Under the pieces are notes generated by a model. It was not told where the DNA came from, did not search any database, and saw only the letters and a list, made by a program, of their open reading frames with translations. Shown piece after piece: positions 1 to 9,100 of a DNA stretch of 64,000 bases. A program made the translations under genes and the position numbers. Source of the DNA: a virus. The DNA lies in the IMG/VR virus record IMGVR_UViG_3300024308_000027, positions 1-64,000 of that record. One strand, 5' to 3'. How positions within the stretch are numbered: position 1 is the stretch's first letter; every line of letters starts with the position of its first letter.

Positions 1-482
1 TTTGGGTTCGCATAATTGCCACGACCTAGATTACTTGTAACACCTTCTGGATCGTAATATTCAAGAGCATAGTTTAATGCAGGTCTTTTAAGTGCAAAAC
101 CGCGAGGACTTCCTATCGCACGTTCTAGCATAAAACCTGTGTCACCAGCATCTGGCATATCATAACCAGCTGGATAACCTGTTATAAGATCAAAAGGTAA
201 TCCATCACTTCCAGTTCCATCACCACTTCCCAACTCCATAGTGTCAATTCCAGTTGGGCAATTGACACTACCAATTTGTTTGAACGCACAAGGTTCATCA
301 AAAAGTGGATCGGGTTTACAATCAATTTCTAACCAGTTTAAATTGCCACCGTCACGCACACTCATACGCTTAATGTCAAATGGAATCCAAGATCTGTTAT
401 CTGGAGATCTAAAAGACACTGGATGATTACAAACATCAAGCCATTTGTTGTTATAAATTGATCTTATGCGTAATCGAGCCAT
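1..482 (-). CDS. Virion-associated protein of unknown function (partial, runs off left edge)
   Basis: An open frame of at least 160 codons starts at ATG 480-482 and continues past position 1, so the C-terminus is missing. A strong ribosome binding site (AGGGGAAA) lies just upstream on the minus strand and fixes the start. The protein begins MARLRIRSIYNNKWLDV and has several cysteines (CNHP, DCKPD, EPCAF, VNCP) followed by a Gly/Asp-rich stretch. I do not recognise a family. It lies last in the minus-strand tail-fibre block, so a structural or fibre-associated role is inferred from position only. Confidence 0.7.
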   Translation of the reverse strand, partial: MARLRIRSIYNNKWLDVCNHPVSFRSPDNRSWIPFDIKRMSVRDGGNLNWLEIDCKPDPLFDEPCAFKQIGSVNCPTGIDTMELGSGDGTGSDGLPFDLITGYPAGYDMPDAGDTGFMLERAIGSPRGFALKRPALNYALEYYDPEGVTSNLGRGNYANP

Positions 483-502
483 TTTTATTTCCCCTAAACA
501 AC

Positions 503-982
503 TTAATAAACGCTAACCGGCAAACTACGTAATGCTTCAGCGTTTTTCTCGAACCATTTAAACAACTTTGCCAGACATTCGCTTGGAGACTTGCCAGAAA
601 TCTTTCTGAATTGTTTAACACCATAACTTTGAACTCTGCGACTAACACCGCCACGAATCATTTCCATTTGAAATGTTTCTATGGGTTTCGACATTTTACC
701 GCTGTAATTCACATCCATTATGATTGTGAAGAAGCCGCTGACGTTGTGCAAGATGCCATGAGGTGCCTGATCTTTGTCAGAAATATTTGCGAAATCAATT
801 ACAAGTGACTCACCTGACATTATGTTTTTGATTTTAGCGCTGAGCATAAAATTTGGAAAAAGGATTTTCATTTTACTCTTGAATTCTTCCAAAGCATTTT
901 CAGCATTCAATTTAGCTTCAGCTGCATCCAAAGATAAACTTGTCAGTGTTTGTGAATCCATACATAGAGAGAAAAGTTTCAT
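503..982 (-). CDS. Hypothetical protein downstream of the collagen fibres
   Basis: 159 aa, with a good GGAG ribosome binding site ahead of the ATG at 980-982. The N-terminal half (about residues 15-50) looks helical and is rich in Ala/Glu/Lys. The rest is mixed, with many basic residues near the C-terminus (RRVQSYGVKQFRKISGK). No signal peptide, membrane helix or family motif is visible. It sits between the collagen-like fibre genes and the partial gene at the left edge and reads in the same direction. A fibre chaperone or minor virion protein would fit the context, but nothing in the sequence shows it. Confidence 0.65.
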   Translation of the reverse strand: MKLFSLCMDSQTLTSLSLDAAEAKLNAENALEEFKSKMKILFPNFMLSAKIKNIMSGESLVIDFANISDKDQAPHGILHNVSGFFTIIMDVNYSGKMSKPIETFQMEMIRGGVSRRVQSYGVKQFRKISGKSPSECLAKLFKWFEKNAEALRSLPVSVY

Positions 983-1017
983 AGTATCTCCAAAATAAAT
1001 TTAATCTAAATATTTTA

Positions 1018-1512
1018 TTAGGGTCTTATCCAAATACTTCCTGGACCGGTGGCGCCCGGGTCGTCACTTTGAACAAAAATTAAAACTCGTCCATCACGAC
1101 CGTCATTGCCTTGAATACCTTGAATACCTTGTTCACCTTGCGGCCCCGTTAGACCTCGCGGCCCACGTTCACCTTGACGACCTTGTGGGCCTTCTGGCCC
1201 ACGACAACCTTGCAAACCTTTTTGACCAGTTTCACCGATTAAACCATCAACACCTGCTACACCATCCCGACCACTTGGCCCTGTGCGTCCTGTACCAATA
1301 TCCGCAGATGTTGGAAAATTTCCAATATTAATTTTTCCAATCGTAGGAATATTTAAAGTTAATATTCCTTGTGTACGATCATAGTAACCACTAAATTCAG
1401 AAAGATCTATTGTTTTTGGATCTACAGTGAGACTTTGGCCTGACGCAATAACTCCGCCATTTTGAAGTGGTGGACTTACCATAGATAAGTTTAATTTTGT
1501 TAAACCACTCAT
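1018..1512 (-). CDS. Collagen-like tail fibre protein (short paralogue)
   Basis: 164 aa. Residues 1-70 form a non-collagen head containing a GILTLNIPTIGKINIGNFP segment. Residues about 75-141 are Gly-X-Y triplets (about 22, including GCRG). The last 20 residues end in DPGATGPGSIWIRP. The same three-part layout (GVLTL head, collagen rod, DPG...GxIW tail) is present in the two genes upstream, so these are tandem paralogues. Phage collagen-like proteins form trimeric rods in tail or head fibres, and that role is inferred here. The gene follows the next collagen gene with a 12-base gap and is probably co-transcribed with it. Confidence 0.85.
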   Translation of the reverse strand: MSGLTKLNLSMVSPPLQNGGVIASGQSLTVDPKTIDLSEFSGYYDRTQGILTLNIPTIGKINIGNFPTSADIGTGRTGPSGRDGVAGVDGLIGETGQKGLQGCRGPEGPQGRQGERGPRGLTGPQGEQGIQGIQGNDGRDGRVLIFVQSDDPGATGPGSIWIRP

Positions 1513-1524
1513 GCTAAAAATTCC

Positions 1525-2169
1525 TTACGTAAAAAATTGATCAGTATCATCATCTATCTGACCAATTAAAGGATTAACCCAAATTCCACCATTACCTAAA
1601 CTTGGGCCTGGATCAGTTTCACTTACAATAATATTTATTCTTCCAGGTGGCCCTTGTTTTCCCATTTTTCCAGGTGGCCCTTCAATTCCTGGGAGCCCTT
1701 GTTTTCCAGGTGGGCCTTGATCTCCATCTTCACCTTTTGGCCCACGTTTTCCTCTTGGGCCTTCACATCCTTGAATACCTGGTGGGCCAACTGGCCCTTC
1801 TAATCCGTCACGGCCATCATCACCGTCATCACCTTTCTCACCAGCTGCACCTACACAACCAGCTTCACCATCACGACCATCACGACCATCACGACCATCT
1901 TTTCCATCAATTCCTGGTTCTCCTTGTGCTCCTTGTGGGCCTTCAGGAATATCAGATAATATTGGAAATCCACCTAAAGTTTGAGTTGTTCCATTCAACA
2001 AACGAATTGTGAGAACACCAACGCTTGCATCATAAAACCAATCTTCTATAGGTGAAACTGTTTGAGTTGCAGTAGATTGAGCTGTTATTCTTTTATCTTG
2101 AACAACAAGACTTTGACCGTTTGTTCCTTGAGGCGCTGAAATTAATTTAGTTGGAACTTTCGTCAACAT
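1525..2169 (-). CDS. Collagen-like tail fibre protein (middle paralogue)
   Basis: 214 aa. The head (1-76) contains GVLTIRLLNGTTQTLGGFP. Residues 77-177 are an almost uninterrupted run of about 34 Gly-X-Y triplets, with runs of GRD and GPP and two cysteine-bearing triplets (GCVG, GCEG). The tail has DPGPSLGNGGIWVNP, matching the tail of the neighbouring short paralogue. The charged GRD/GKD/GDD triplets are typical of bacterial and phage collagens, which lack hydroxyproline and stabilise the triple helix by charge pairs. It is probably a trimeric fibre rod on the tail. The apparent plus-strand reading frames opposite it are antisense artefacts. Confidence 0.87.
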   Translation of the reverse strand: MLTKVPTKLISAPQGTNGQSLVVQDKRITAQSTATQTVSPIEDWFYDASVGVLTIRLLNGTTQTLGGFPILSDIPEGPQGAQGEPGIDGKDGRDGRDGRDGEAGCVGAAGEKGDDGDDGRDGLEGPVGPPGIQGCEGPRGKRGPKGEDGDQGPPGKQGLPGIEGPPGKMGKQGPPGRINIIVSETDPGPSLGNGGIWVNPLIGQIDDDTDQFFT

Positions 2170-2179
2170 AAATACCTAC

Positions 2180-3706
2180 CTAATGTTTCATCACTGGGCC
2201 ACCAGCATCCAGATTGTGAACTAAATAATCCTCTACATAATAAGTGTCTGATGTCTCGACATCTAAAGATACTGTCTTAACTTGTTCACTTATTTGTTCA
2301 ATGCTGAGAATTTCTTTAGCACCTTCTGTTCGATGATATAAATAGTCTCCAACACGAAGATCTTTAACTCGCCTAAAAGACCAATAGCCTCCGCGCAAGC
2401 AAAGCATGTTTTCTTCCAAAGTTATTTTCAAAACATTATTTATTTTGTAGTAACTGTGATAAGTACCGTGCTTAACCGACATTGCTGTGACAGTTGTATT
2501 TTTCGATTTAAGATCAGAAGTGAACCAATCTAAAAATTTAGAGTTTCCATTAGAGCTGTCAGGCAAACTTTCTATGCTTGCTCCGATTAAACTGTCACCG
2601 TGTAAAATAGATTGAACTTGAATTTGCTCACCATTTACTAAATTAACACGTTGACCAAAAACGATACAGCCTCCACCGCCACCGCCACCATCATCACCGC
2701 CACCAGAAGCCGTCGCAACAATGTTGAATGTGTAAGTGGCATCTAAAAGCAAAGGATTGTTGCCGTTACCTACGTCTGTTACTGTGCAACGAATTCCACC
2801 AGTAATTTTTCTGGTTTCTGTTCCAGCAATATAAATTCTACACTTCAAATTCAAGTTTGCTGAATTCATTCCAGTATCAACTACTGAAAGATTTGCGTTT
2901 GTCGAAAAATCACCAGACCATTTATAGTTAAAAGGCCCAACTCCACCACTTAAAGAATTCACTTTAAAATAAAGAATTGCTTGATACCAACCAGCACCAA
3001 CCGGAGGAACATTCATTGATAAACTATCTACTCTTCCGTTTAAAGGATTGATAGTATCTATTGGCGGCAATGGATCTGTTGGATCTACTTGATCTCTGTT
3101 GACAGGTTTTGCCCAAATAAAAGCAAGCAGATTATCTACAGGTGGAACGTCAGAAAATAAAACTGTTTCCAAAGGTTTTTCACCGTCAGGGCCATCCGGC
3201 CCTTGCTTGCAACTAGATCCCATTAAACCTTGAGATCCTTCGTGGCCGATTATTCCTTTATTTCCTCTTTCACCTTCTTCGCCTTCAGCACCACCACAAC
3301 CAGCTTTACCTATTGGCCCAATTGGGCCATCATCAGCATCACGACCTGGAAGTCCTTTCTTTCCTTTTACACCTTGAATTCCAGGACATCCAGATTTTCC
3401 ATCACGACCATCGTAACCAGTTTTCCCATCACGACCATCTTTGCCTCTTTTTCCTTTCTTTCCTCTTCTTCCAGTTCCCAAACTTTTTTGCGTAAGAAAA
3501 CCAGTGGCCTGAATAATATCATCAGGCCCACGGATTAAAGATAAAACACCTGATTGGGCATTATACGCAAATTTTATATTAAGCGGATCTGGTTCTTCTA
3601 CTTGTACGAAAGCAACATCTGATCCGAATTCTGAAGTTTTTGCTCTTGCTCCATCAAGATCAGATCTGTTTTCAAATGCTTCAATACGAATTGTAATATC
3701 ATCCAT
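2180..3706 (-). CDS. Collagen-like fibre protein with C-terminal Hint (intein-like) domain
   Basis: 508 aa. The head (1-76) has the GVLSL motif of its two paralogues. Residues 77-175 are Gly-X-Y repeats with some interruptions and Cys-bearing triplets. The paralogous tail motif (FSDVPPVDNLLAFIWAKP) follows near 184-201. Residues about 205-335 look like an Ig/PKD-type beta domain, followed by a Gly-rich linker (340-346). Residues 347-498 fit a Hint domain: Cys347 starts CIVFGQRVNLVNGEQI, a VGDYL motif lies near 452-456, and the domain ends YLVHN (Asn498). Only ten residues (LDAGGPVMKH) follow. The block-B His of TxxH appears replaced (TLEE, 429-432). The +1 residue is Leu, not Cys/Ser/Thr, so bacterial-intein-like cleavage is more likely than splicing. 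Confidence 0.85.
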   Translation of the reverse strand: MDDITIRIEAFENRSDLDGARAKTSEFGSDVAFVQVEEPDPLNIKFAYNAQSGVLSLIRGPDDIIQATGFLTQKSLGTGRRGKKGKRGKDGRDGKTGYDGRDGKSGCPGIQGVKGKKGLPGRDADDGPIGPIGKAGCGGAEGEEGERGNKGIIGHEGSQGLMGSSCKQGPDGPDGEKPLETVLFSDVPPVDNLLAFIWAKPVNRDQVDPTDPLPPIDTINPLNGRVDSLSMNVPPVGAGWYQAILYFKVNSLSGGVGPFNYKWSGDFSTNANLSVVDTGMNSANLNLKCRIYIAGTETRKITGGIRCTVTDVGNGNNPLLLDATYTFNIVATASGGGDDGGGGGGGCIVFGQRVNLVNGEQIQVQSILHGDSLIGASIESLPDSSNGNSKFLDWFTSDLKSKNTTVTAMSVKHGTYHSYYKINNVLKITLEENMLCLRGGYWSFRRVKDLRVGDYLYHRTEGAKEILSIEQISEQVKTVSLDVETSDTYYVEDYLVHNLDAGGPVMKH

Positions 3707-3718
3707 ACCGCACCGACC

Positions 3719-6073
3719 TTAATTAATAATAGGCACAACAATACCATTCAATGATATACGAATTTTTGATTCATACGAACTAAGTTCCGCACCTATTATT
3801 TTAACTTTTGCAATTATCTCCACGTAACCTTGTGGATTATTCGCAGCAATTAAAGTAACGGCATCACCTACTGAACCATTCGCCATTGCCATTTTTCCGG
3901 TTGAATCTGGAGCACTTACCGCAAAACCGGCTGTTCCTGTACCCTTTAAGTTTCTGCCAAATTCAGGTTCTTTTGTTGATAAAGTTTTGAAACCTAATGC
4001 AAATTGCATTTCTTCTGTACCAGAACTTGATTTAAAACCAGGACCCAACTGTGCTTCAAAATGTGCATTGATATTAACCAGCAAATCTTTTTTAACATCG
4101 ATTCGATGTGTTAACGTCAGCTCACCAATTGAGTCACCAGATTCACTAAGCGATATTGCTGTGTAACCGCCACCGACTTCAGAGCCAGCATCAAAACTTA
4201 CTTCAAACTCTGGAAATTGTCCGGCAATTTTGCAGTTCTTGCCACTCAACAATTTTATTTCAGGCAATTCTATGCGTAAACTGTCAGCACCGCTTCGTAC
4301 CATTTCAATTGAGTTACCACTTAACATGGCATCAACAACCATTCCACGTAAAGCAGTATCAGGAGTGCCTTCAGATCTTACGTTTTCAAAGATCATGAAT
4401 TCTATTGGAACATCAAGATCAACATCGTTGTTCATAACAACTTTGTTTCCAACTAAAACGTATTCTGATTTATAAACGTGTAAACCGCTCACGTTAATGA
4501 ATACATTTTCTTTGCTGCTTGGTGTAAATGGAAGAACGAAAACATTAGCACGATCTCTAACAGTAACCAAATGTGAGTGCATTAGCGTAGCGAAGTTTTC
4601 AACTGCTTCGTGAATTATCACATTTACTTCAAAGCGTAATCCAATACCAATTGCTTCAAGGAAAACAATTTTGCCTCTAACCAAATCAATTGTGTATGAT
4701 GCTGGATTAGTTAAAGTACGTTCAAAGAAAGTTAATACTTTTGTTGGATCTTCTGGAATAGCTGGTAAATCAAATTCGCGTGTAATTCCATCACCAGTAT
4801 GTTCACGACTACGAATATCAATTCGAGATCCTGTACTTGGCTCTAACTCAAATAAACGAGCGTCGATTGTAACTTCGACTGGGACATCTTCAGTGAACTC
4901 AAGTCTGTTGTTTGCCAATGTATATGCGGTACGTTGTTGATTAGCACCAGACAAACTTATCATGCTATAGTTGTTATTTTTTCTATAGCTATAACGATGA
5001 ATCCAACTTTCTGGATCAGCCGTGGTTAAAGGATCTTCGTTGTAAAGCAAAAATGTTCTTTGCGCTTGTGTTGGAGTCAAGGTAATTTGTGTAATCTTTA
5101 ATTTTCCCGGAGGATTATAAATATTACCACGAGTTCTTGACTTACCTACGCTTTGAGGAATCCAGCGAGGTTGTGCATTTTGTTCACCAGCAGCTAAAAC
5201 CCAATCTGGCCCAACACCATTACGATCTGGTAAACCACTACCAGAACTTCCAGCACCTACAATTTGTTTCCAGATGTGAATGACACTTCCAGAATCAATA
5301 TCAGAAAATCCAATATTGGTTGCTGCAAATGCTCCAGCTACAATTTTGAAACGACGAGTTTCGCCAGCACCTTTACCAGCACTAATGCTACAAATAACTT
5401 CGTCATCGTTTTCTAATTCAAAATCTTCTACAACACTATCCGCAGAAAAGTTTGCGCCATCAACCGGAGTTACGTTTCCGCTGTGCAATCTTGAATAGCC
5501 ACTAAAGCCCCAAACATTTCCACCTGCACCATAGCGATATGCTAACTCAGGAGAATATTCACCATCAGCATTGCTTTGCAGATCTAAAACTAAAACAGCA
5601 TTTGTTATTGCTGTTCCAGCTGGTGGAAGAAAATCAACACCAACACAAGCAGGAACTGATCCGAATGTACTTAAAGTAACATCGATTACACTTGCAAGAT
5701 CTTGATCCAAATGCAGCATAAAGCTTAGACGCATTTTGCGTCCAGCAGCTTTTTCATATGGAACTGTTGTACGTACACGGCCAAGCGGAACATTATCATC
5801 CAAATAAACGATGGCTTCTGTAATGCTAACAGTGTTTGGAAGTACAGGTAATTCTATTGTGAAACGTGCAGTATTACCGTTCAATACTTCCACATAGAAA
5901 AGTTGACCAGAATAAATAACATCACCTAGTACAACGCTCGAAACTGTTTCAGGCTCAGTTCCTGAAAAATTTCCTACAACAAACGAAGAAGGGCGAATAA
6001 ACACGCCACCCTCACTTGCGGATAACAGTGCTGCTTCGCCTTCTGGTGTTAAAATCAAACGATCTGGAATCAT
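3719..6073 (-). CDS. Large tail fibre / baseplate-attached fibre protein
   Basis: 784 aa. The N-terminus (MIPDRLILTPEGEAALLSAS...) resembles the baseplate-attachment region of gpH-type tail fibres (the phage tail-collar fibre/DUF3751 style: a short helix followed by a beta sandwich). This is a resemblance by eye. The remainder is almost entirely predicted beta structure with many Gly/Thr/Ser residues, as in fibre shafts. It lies directly downstream of the gpI-like gene and upstream of the collagen fibres, which is the usual gpI-gpH-fibre order. A terminator-like hairpin lies just ahead of it, so it may have its own promoter as well. Confidence 0.7.
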   Translation of the reverse strand: MIPDRLILTPEGEAALLSASEGGVFIRPSSFVVGNFSGTEPETVSSVVLGDVIYSGQLFYVEVLNGNTARFTIELPVLPNTVSITEAIVYLDDNVPLGRVRTTVPYEKAAGRKMRLSFMLHLDQDLASVIDVTLSTFGSVPACVGVDFLPPAGTAITNAVLVLDLQSNADGEYSPELAYRYGAGGNVWGFSGYSRLHSGNVTPVDGANFSADSVVEDFELENDDEVICSISAGKGAGETRRFKIVAGAFAATNIGFSDIDSGSVIHIWKQIVGAGSSGSGLPDRNGVGPDWVLAAGEQNAQPRWIPQSVGKSRTRGNIYNPPGKLKITQITLTPTQAQRTFLLYNEDPLTTADPESWIHRYSYRKNNNYSMISLSGANQQRTAYTLANNRLEFTEDVPVEVTIDARLFELEPSTGSRIDIRSREHTGDGITREFDLPAIPEDPTKVLTFFERTLTNPASYTIDLVRGKIVFLEAIGIGLRFEVNVIIHEAVENFATLMHSHLVTVRDRANVFVLPFTPSSKENVFINVSGLHVYKSEYVLVGNKVVMNNDVDLDVPIEFMIFENVRSEGTPDTALRGMVVDAMLSGNSIEMVRSGADSLRIELPEIKLLSGKNCKIAGQFPEFEVSFDAGSEVGGGYTAISLSESGDSIGELTLTHRIDVKKDLLVNINAHFEAQLGPGFKSSSGTEEMQFALGFKTLSTKEPEFGRNLKGTGTAGFAVSAPDSTGKMAMANGSVGDAVTLIAANNPQGYVEIIAKVKIIGAELSSYESKIRISLNGIVVPIIN

Positions 6074-6113
6074 TTTTATATTTCCCGTAAAACCACATGC
6101 TTATAAATTATGT

Positions 6114-6134
6114 AAAAGGGCAGTATTACTGCCC
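6114..6134 (-). terminator. Possible terminator after the gpI-like gene
   Basis: Read on the minus strand, a GGGCAGT/ACTGCCC stem overlapping the stop codon of the 1551-aa gene is followed by TTTT. The stem is short but GC-rich, in an otherwise AT-rich 52-base gap. The gap also carries a TATAAG-like sequence that could be a promoter for the fibre gene. Read-through is likely in a late operon. Confidence 0.5.
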
Positions 6135-9100
6135 ATATACCACACTGAATTCACCTAAAGTAAAACCGCGATTGACTGTACGATAAATCAACCAAGGTTC
6201 AGTCACACCATTAATATAAGTGCGCGTTACTTCTACAGGTGTTTGCATGTTGCCCCAATTGATTGCTCCAGTTGTACTTGGAATAATGGCGAACGTAGCT
6301 AAACCAAAACTTTTCGGATGTGCAAAGTAAAGATATTCAGCAGCAGCTGGATATGAAGTGAATCTTCCGCCTGTTGTACTTAATAATCTTTTGAATTCGT
6401 CACTTCCAATGACATTCTGGAAATAAGTTGCGTTGATTGCAGCCACTGGATCTTCCCAGTACATTGGATAACTAGATTGAATGATCATTGTGTGAGTTTT
6501 TTCAAACACGATCTCGTTTCTAGTGTACACAACTTTAAAGGTTATTTCAGTGTCTTTATCAACATAAGGAACTTTCAATAAGCCAGTTCTATTGCCTAAT
6601 TCAAGACCTGCCAATTTTGTTTCCAACAGCCAGTAAGAATCTGTTGTTGCATCATAAGTAGATCCATCACGCATTTCTAAAAATGCTTTTAGGTAAAATT
6701 CTCCATTATCACGAATACCAGCTGGATTACTGTTTATGTGTAGTTCTAACGGAACAAAGCTTGCCAAAATAGTTACCGTAAAATCCTTGTAGATTGTACG
6801 TAAACCTTCAATAGCTGTAGCACGAATCTTAATGATTATATCCGTTGATCGTTTTGGAATTACTATTCCCTTACCGTCAATACTTATGGAAATATCTAAA
6901 GGTGCTTCAACTATTGATAAGGAAACAACATCAACACTTGCCAAAGATCCGTCACGGCGAGAAACTTGGTAAGATGGATAAAAAGTTGTATCACTTGTTG
7001 TAAACGTACTACCAAGAATATCAATAACATCAAGTGCTTTAGTGGCAGTTATTTTTACAAGAGAATATGACTTTATACTCTCCAAAAATACTGTTGAACT
7101 TGTTTCGCTTTCTCTAAATTCTTCTTCATAAGAAGCAACAATTGTTACATCACTGTCGTTAGTTTGTTGAAGAATATAAAGTCGGCCGCTTTGCTCGTCA
7201 AAGCTTACGCCACTGCCTACAGGTTCAGCTTTCCAGAAAAGATTTTCAACCAATTCATATTGAGCAGGATCTCCAAATCGCGTTAAATAAGCACGGAATT
7301 GATAATAAACAACTCCATCCAAACTCAAGTTTGACCAAGCGTTTGGTTCATCTAACAATTTGTCTTTAAAGTCAAATGTTATTGATCCAGTTGGCCCAAC
7401 TAAAGCTACCTCTATTTTCTGCAATCTAGTATTTTGTTTGCGAATGTAAACTGGAAGATTTTCTCTGAATTGCTGTTGTCCATCATTATAAACGGCTGTA
7501 ACTACAATACGCGCATTTTCATTTAAACGTGGATATAAGTAACCATTTTGATCGATGTCAACAACGCTGCTTGTTGGTAAAACCTCTAGCAGTTCTTCCG
7601 CAGTTAGTTCATCAACATCTTTTTTACGGCCACTTCCATCGTTATCCATTGGAAGTATTCCGTCACCGTCACGCAATACAATGGTGCGAATCAATTCACG
7701 CCGTTGGTCAAAAGTTTCATCGGAATACAATTCAACTTCCCAATCATTACTTACTAAATACTCAACACCATTATCAGCATATTGAACACTTAAACCGTAA
7801 GAATAAAAGTTGTAAAGATTCGCTTCTATTTCGACTGGGCCAGTTATGTACCAACTTAAAATTGGAGTATCTGGCTCAACCGGACGGTTAATGATTTTGA
7901 TTGTACGTGCATCTTGTTTTGCAAAGAAACCGCAACGTAATACAAATAATTCATCTTCGGCTATAAAACGAGTTTGAATTAAACAACGGGCAAGAGGTTC
8001 AGGATATTGAGCGAACAAAATTAAAAGTTTTTGTGGCCAAGTTTGTCCTGGAATCGGTTGATTTGACATTTCAGCAAATATTGAATCTCCATTTATAAGA
8101 TTGCGTATTTGGAACGCAGTCAAATCTTGGTTAGACAATGACATATCCATTAGCGTTGTTTCATCTAAAGCAATCAAGCTATAAACTATTTTTTGTAAGG
8201 TATATGTGTTAACACTTACGTCAGCACCAACATCATCTGTCTCACCTTCAATATCTTCTACACTCCAGTTGGCTTCAACTTCTTTATCCAGACCATTTTC
8301 AAAACGGACTACGGCCTTAGCAAAGTGTCGTGAACCTTCAGCCATTTCGTCCGGTACATGAATTGTAACGCTCTCGCTACCTACAAATTTTTCAGCTGTT
8401 GTAAATAAACGATTTGCCGAAATTAAATTTGCAGAATACGGATCATCATAATCGAATTCCATGCTAAACAAACCATTAAGACTTGTATCGCTTTCTTCAT
8501 ACTCGATCATTAAAGATCTGCATTCTAATCCAGTTTCAGTTTCAATAAAAGTTTGAGTTGGGTGCATTTTAATGCGAAGTGGGCCAAATCCAGTTTCTAC
8601 AATTTCTGTATCAACATCTGGATCTACACGCACTGCCTCACTGTGAATAACACCATTCTCTTGTTTTATTAAACGCACGGCAGTTGGCATAACTTGTGTT
8701 ACTTTGTCGTCTGTCCATGTAACATAAAAGTTTATTGCTATTCTGTTTCCTTCCGTTACCTGATCTGCCATGATGGTCGCTATTGAAGATGCAATACGAT
8801 CATTATTCTTAATAGTAAGAAGTTTTGTAACTTCAACCCAATGCCCATCTGTATAACGCTGAACGCTGGCCGTTAACTGAGATCGTGCTGTCATTCCTAA
8901 TACTGGAGCAGTTACACTGCCGCGATCAATAGTCACTGGATATAAAAATTCAGAACCTAATAATGCTTCACGACTTACCAATTGAGCTTCTGGAACCGAA
9001 CTTACTTGGCCATTACTCCAGTGAGCAAGAACAGAATAGTTTTCTGTTTTGCCTTCCATCAAAACATCTGGCCCAACAATTTCCAAACTATTCAAAACTA

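Noticed and set aside
503-982. MKLFSL N-terminus as a further member of the MKILVS leader family
   Set aside because: Only the first three residues and general hydrophobicity match; the SxSA part is missing and the gene is in the virion block.
1060-2010. Short near-repeats that could suggest a CRISPR array
   Set aside because: They are triplet-based collagen codons with a three-base period, no spacers of constant length.
1647-2012. Plus-strand open frame of His/Leu-rich sequence opposite the collagen gene
   Set aside because: It is the antisense of Gly-X-Y repeats (GGN codons read as His/Leu/Val), has no ribosome binding site, and conflicts with a clear coding gene.
2180-2650. A full splicing intein in the fibre gene
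   Set aside because: There is no Cys/Ser/Thr at the +1 position, almost no C-extein and a changed block-B His; a Hint domain limited to cleavage fits better.
3230-3538. Two plus-strand frames rich in Phe/Ser/Thr opposite the 508-aa fibre gene
   Set aside because: They are also antisense shadows of collagen repeats and lack start signals.
7529-7891. Overlapping plus-strand frames opposite the 1551-aa gene
   Set aside because: The minus-strand frame is continuous over 4.6 kb with coherent Ig-like modules; these have no binding sites.
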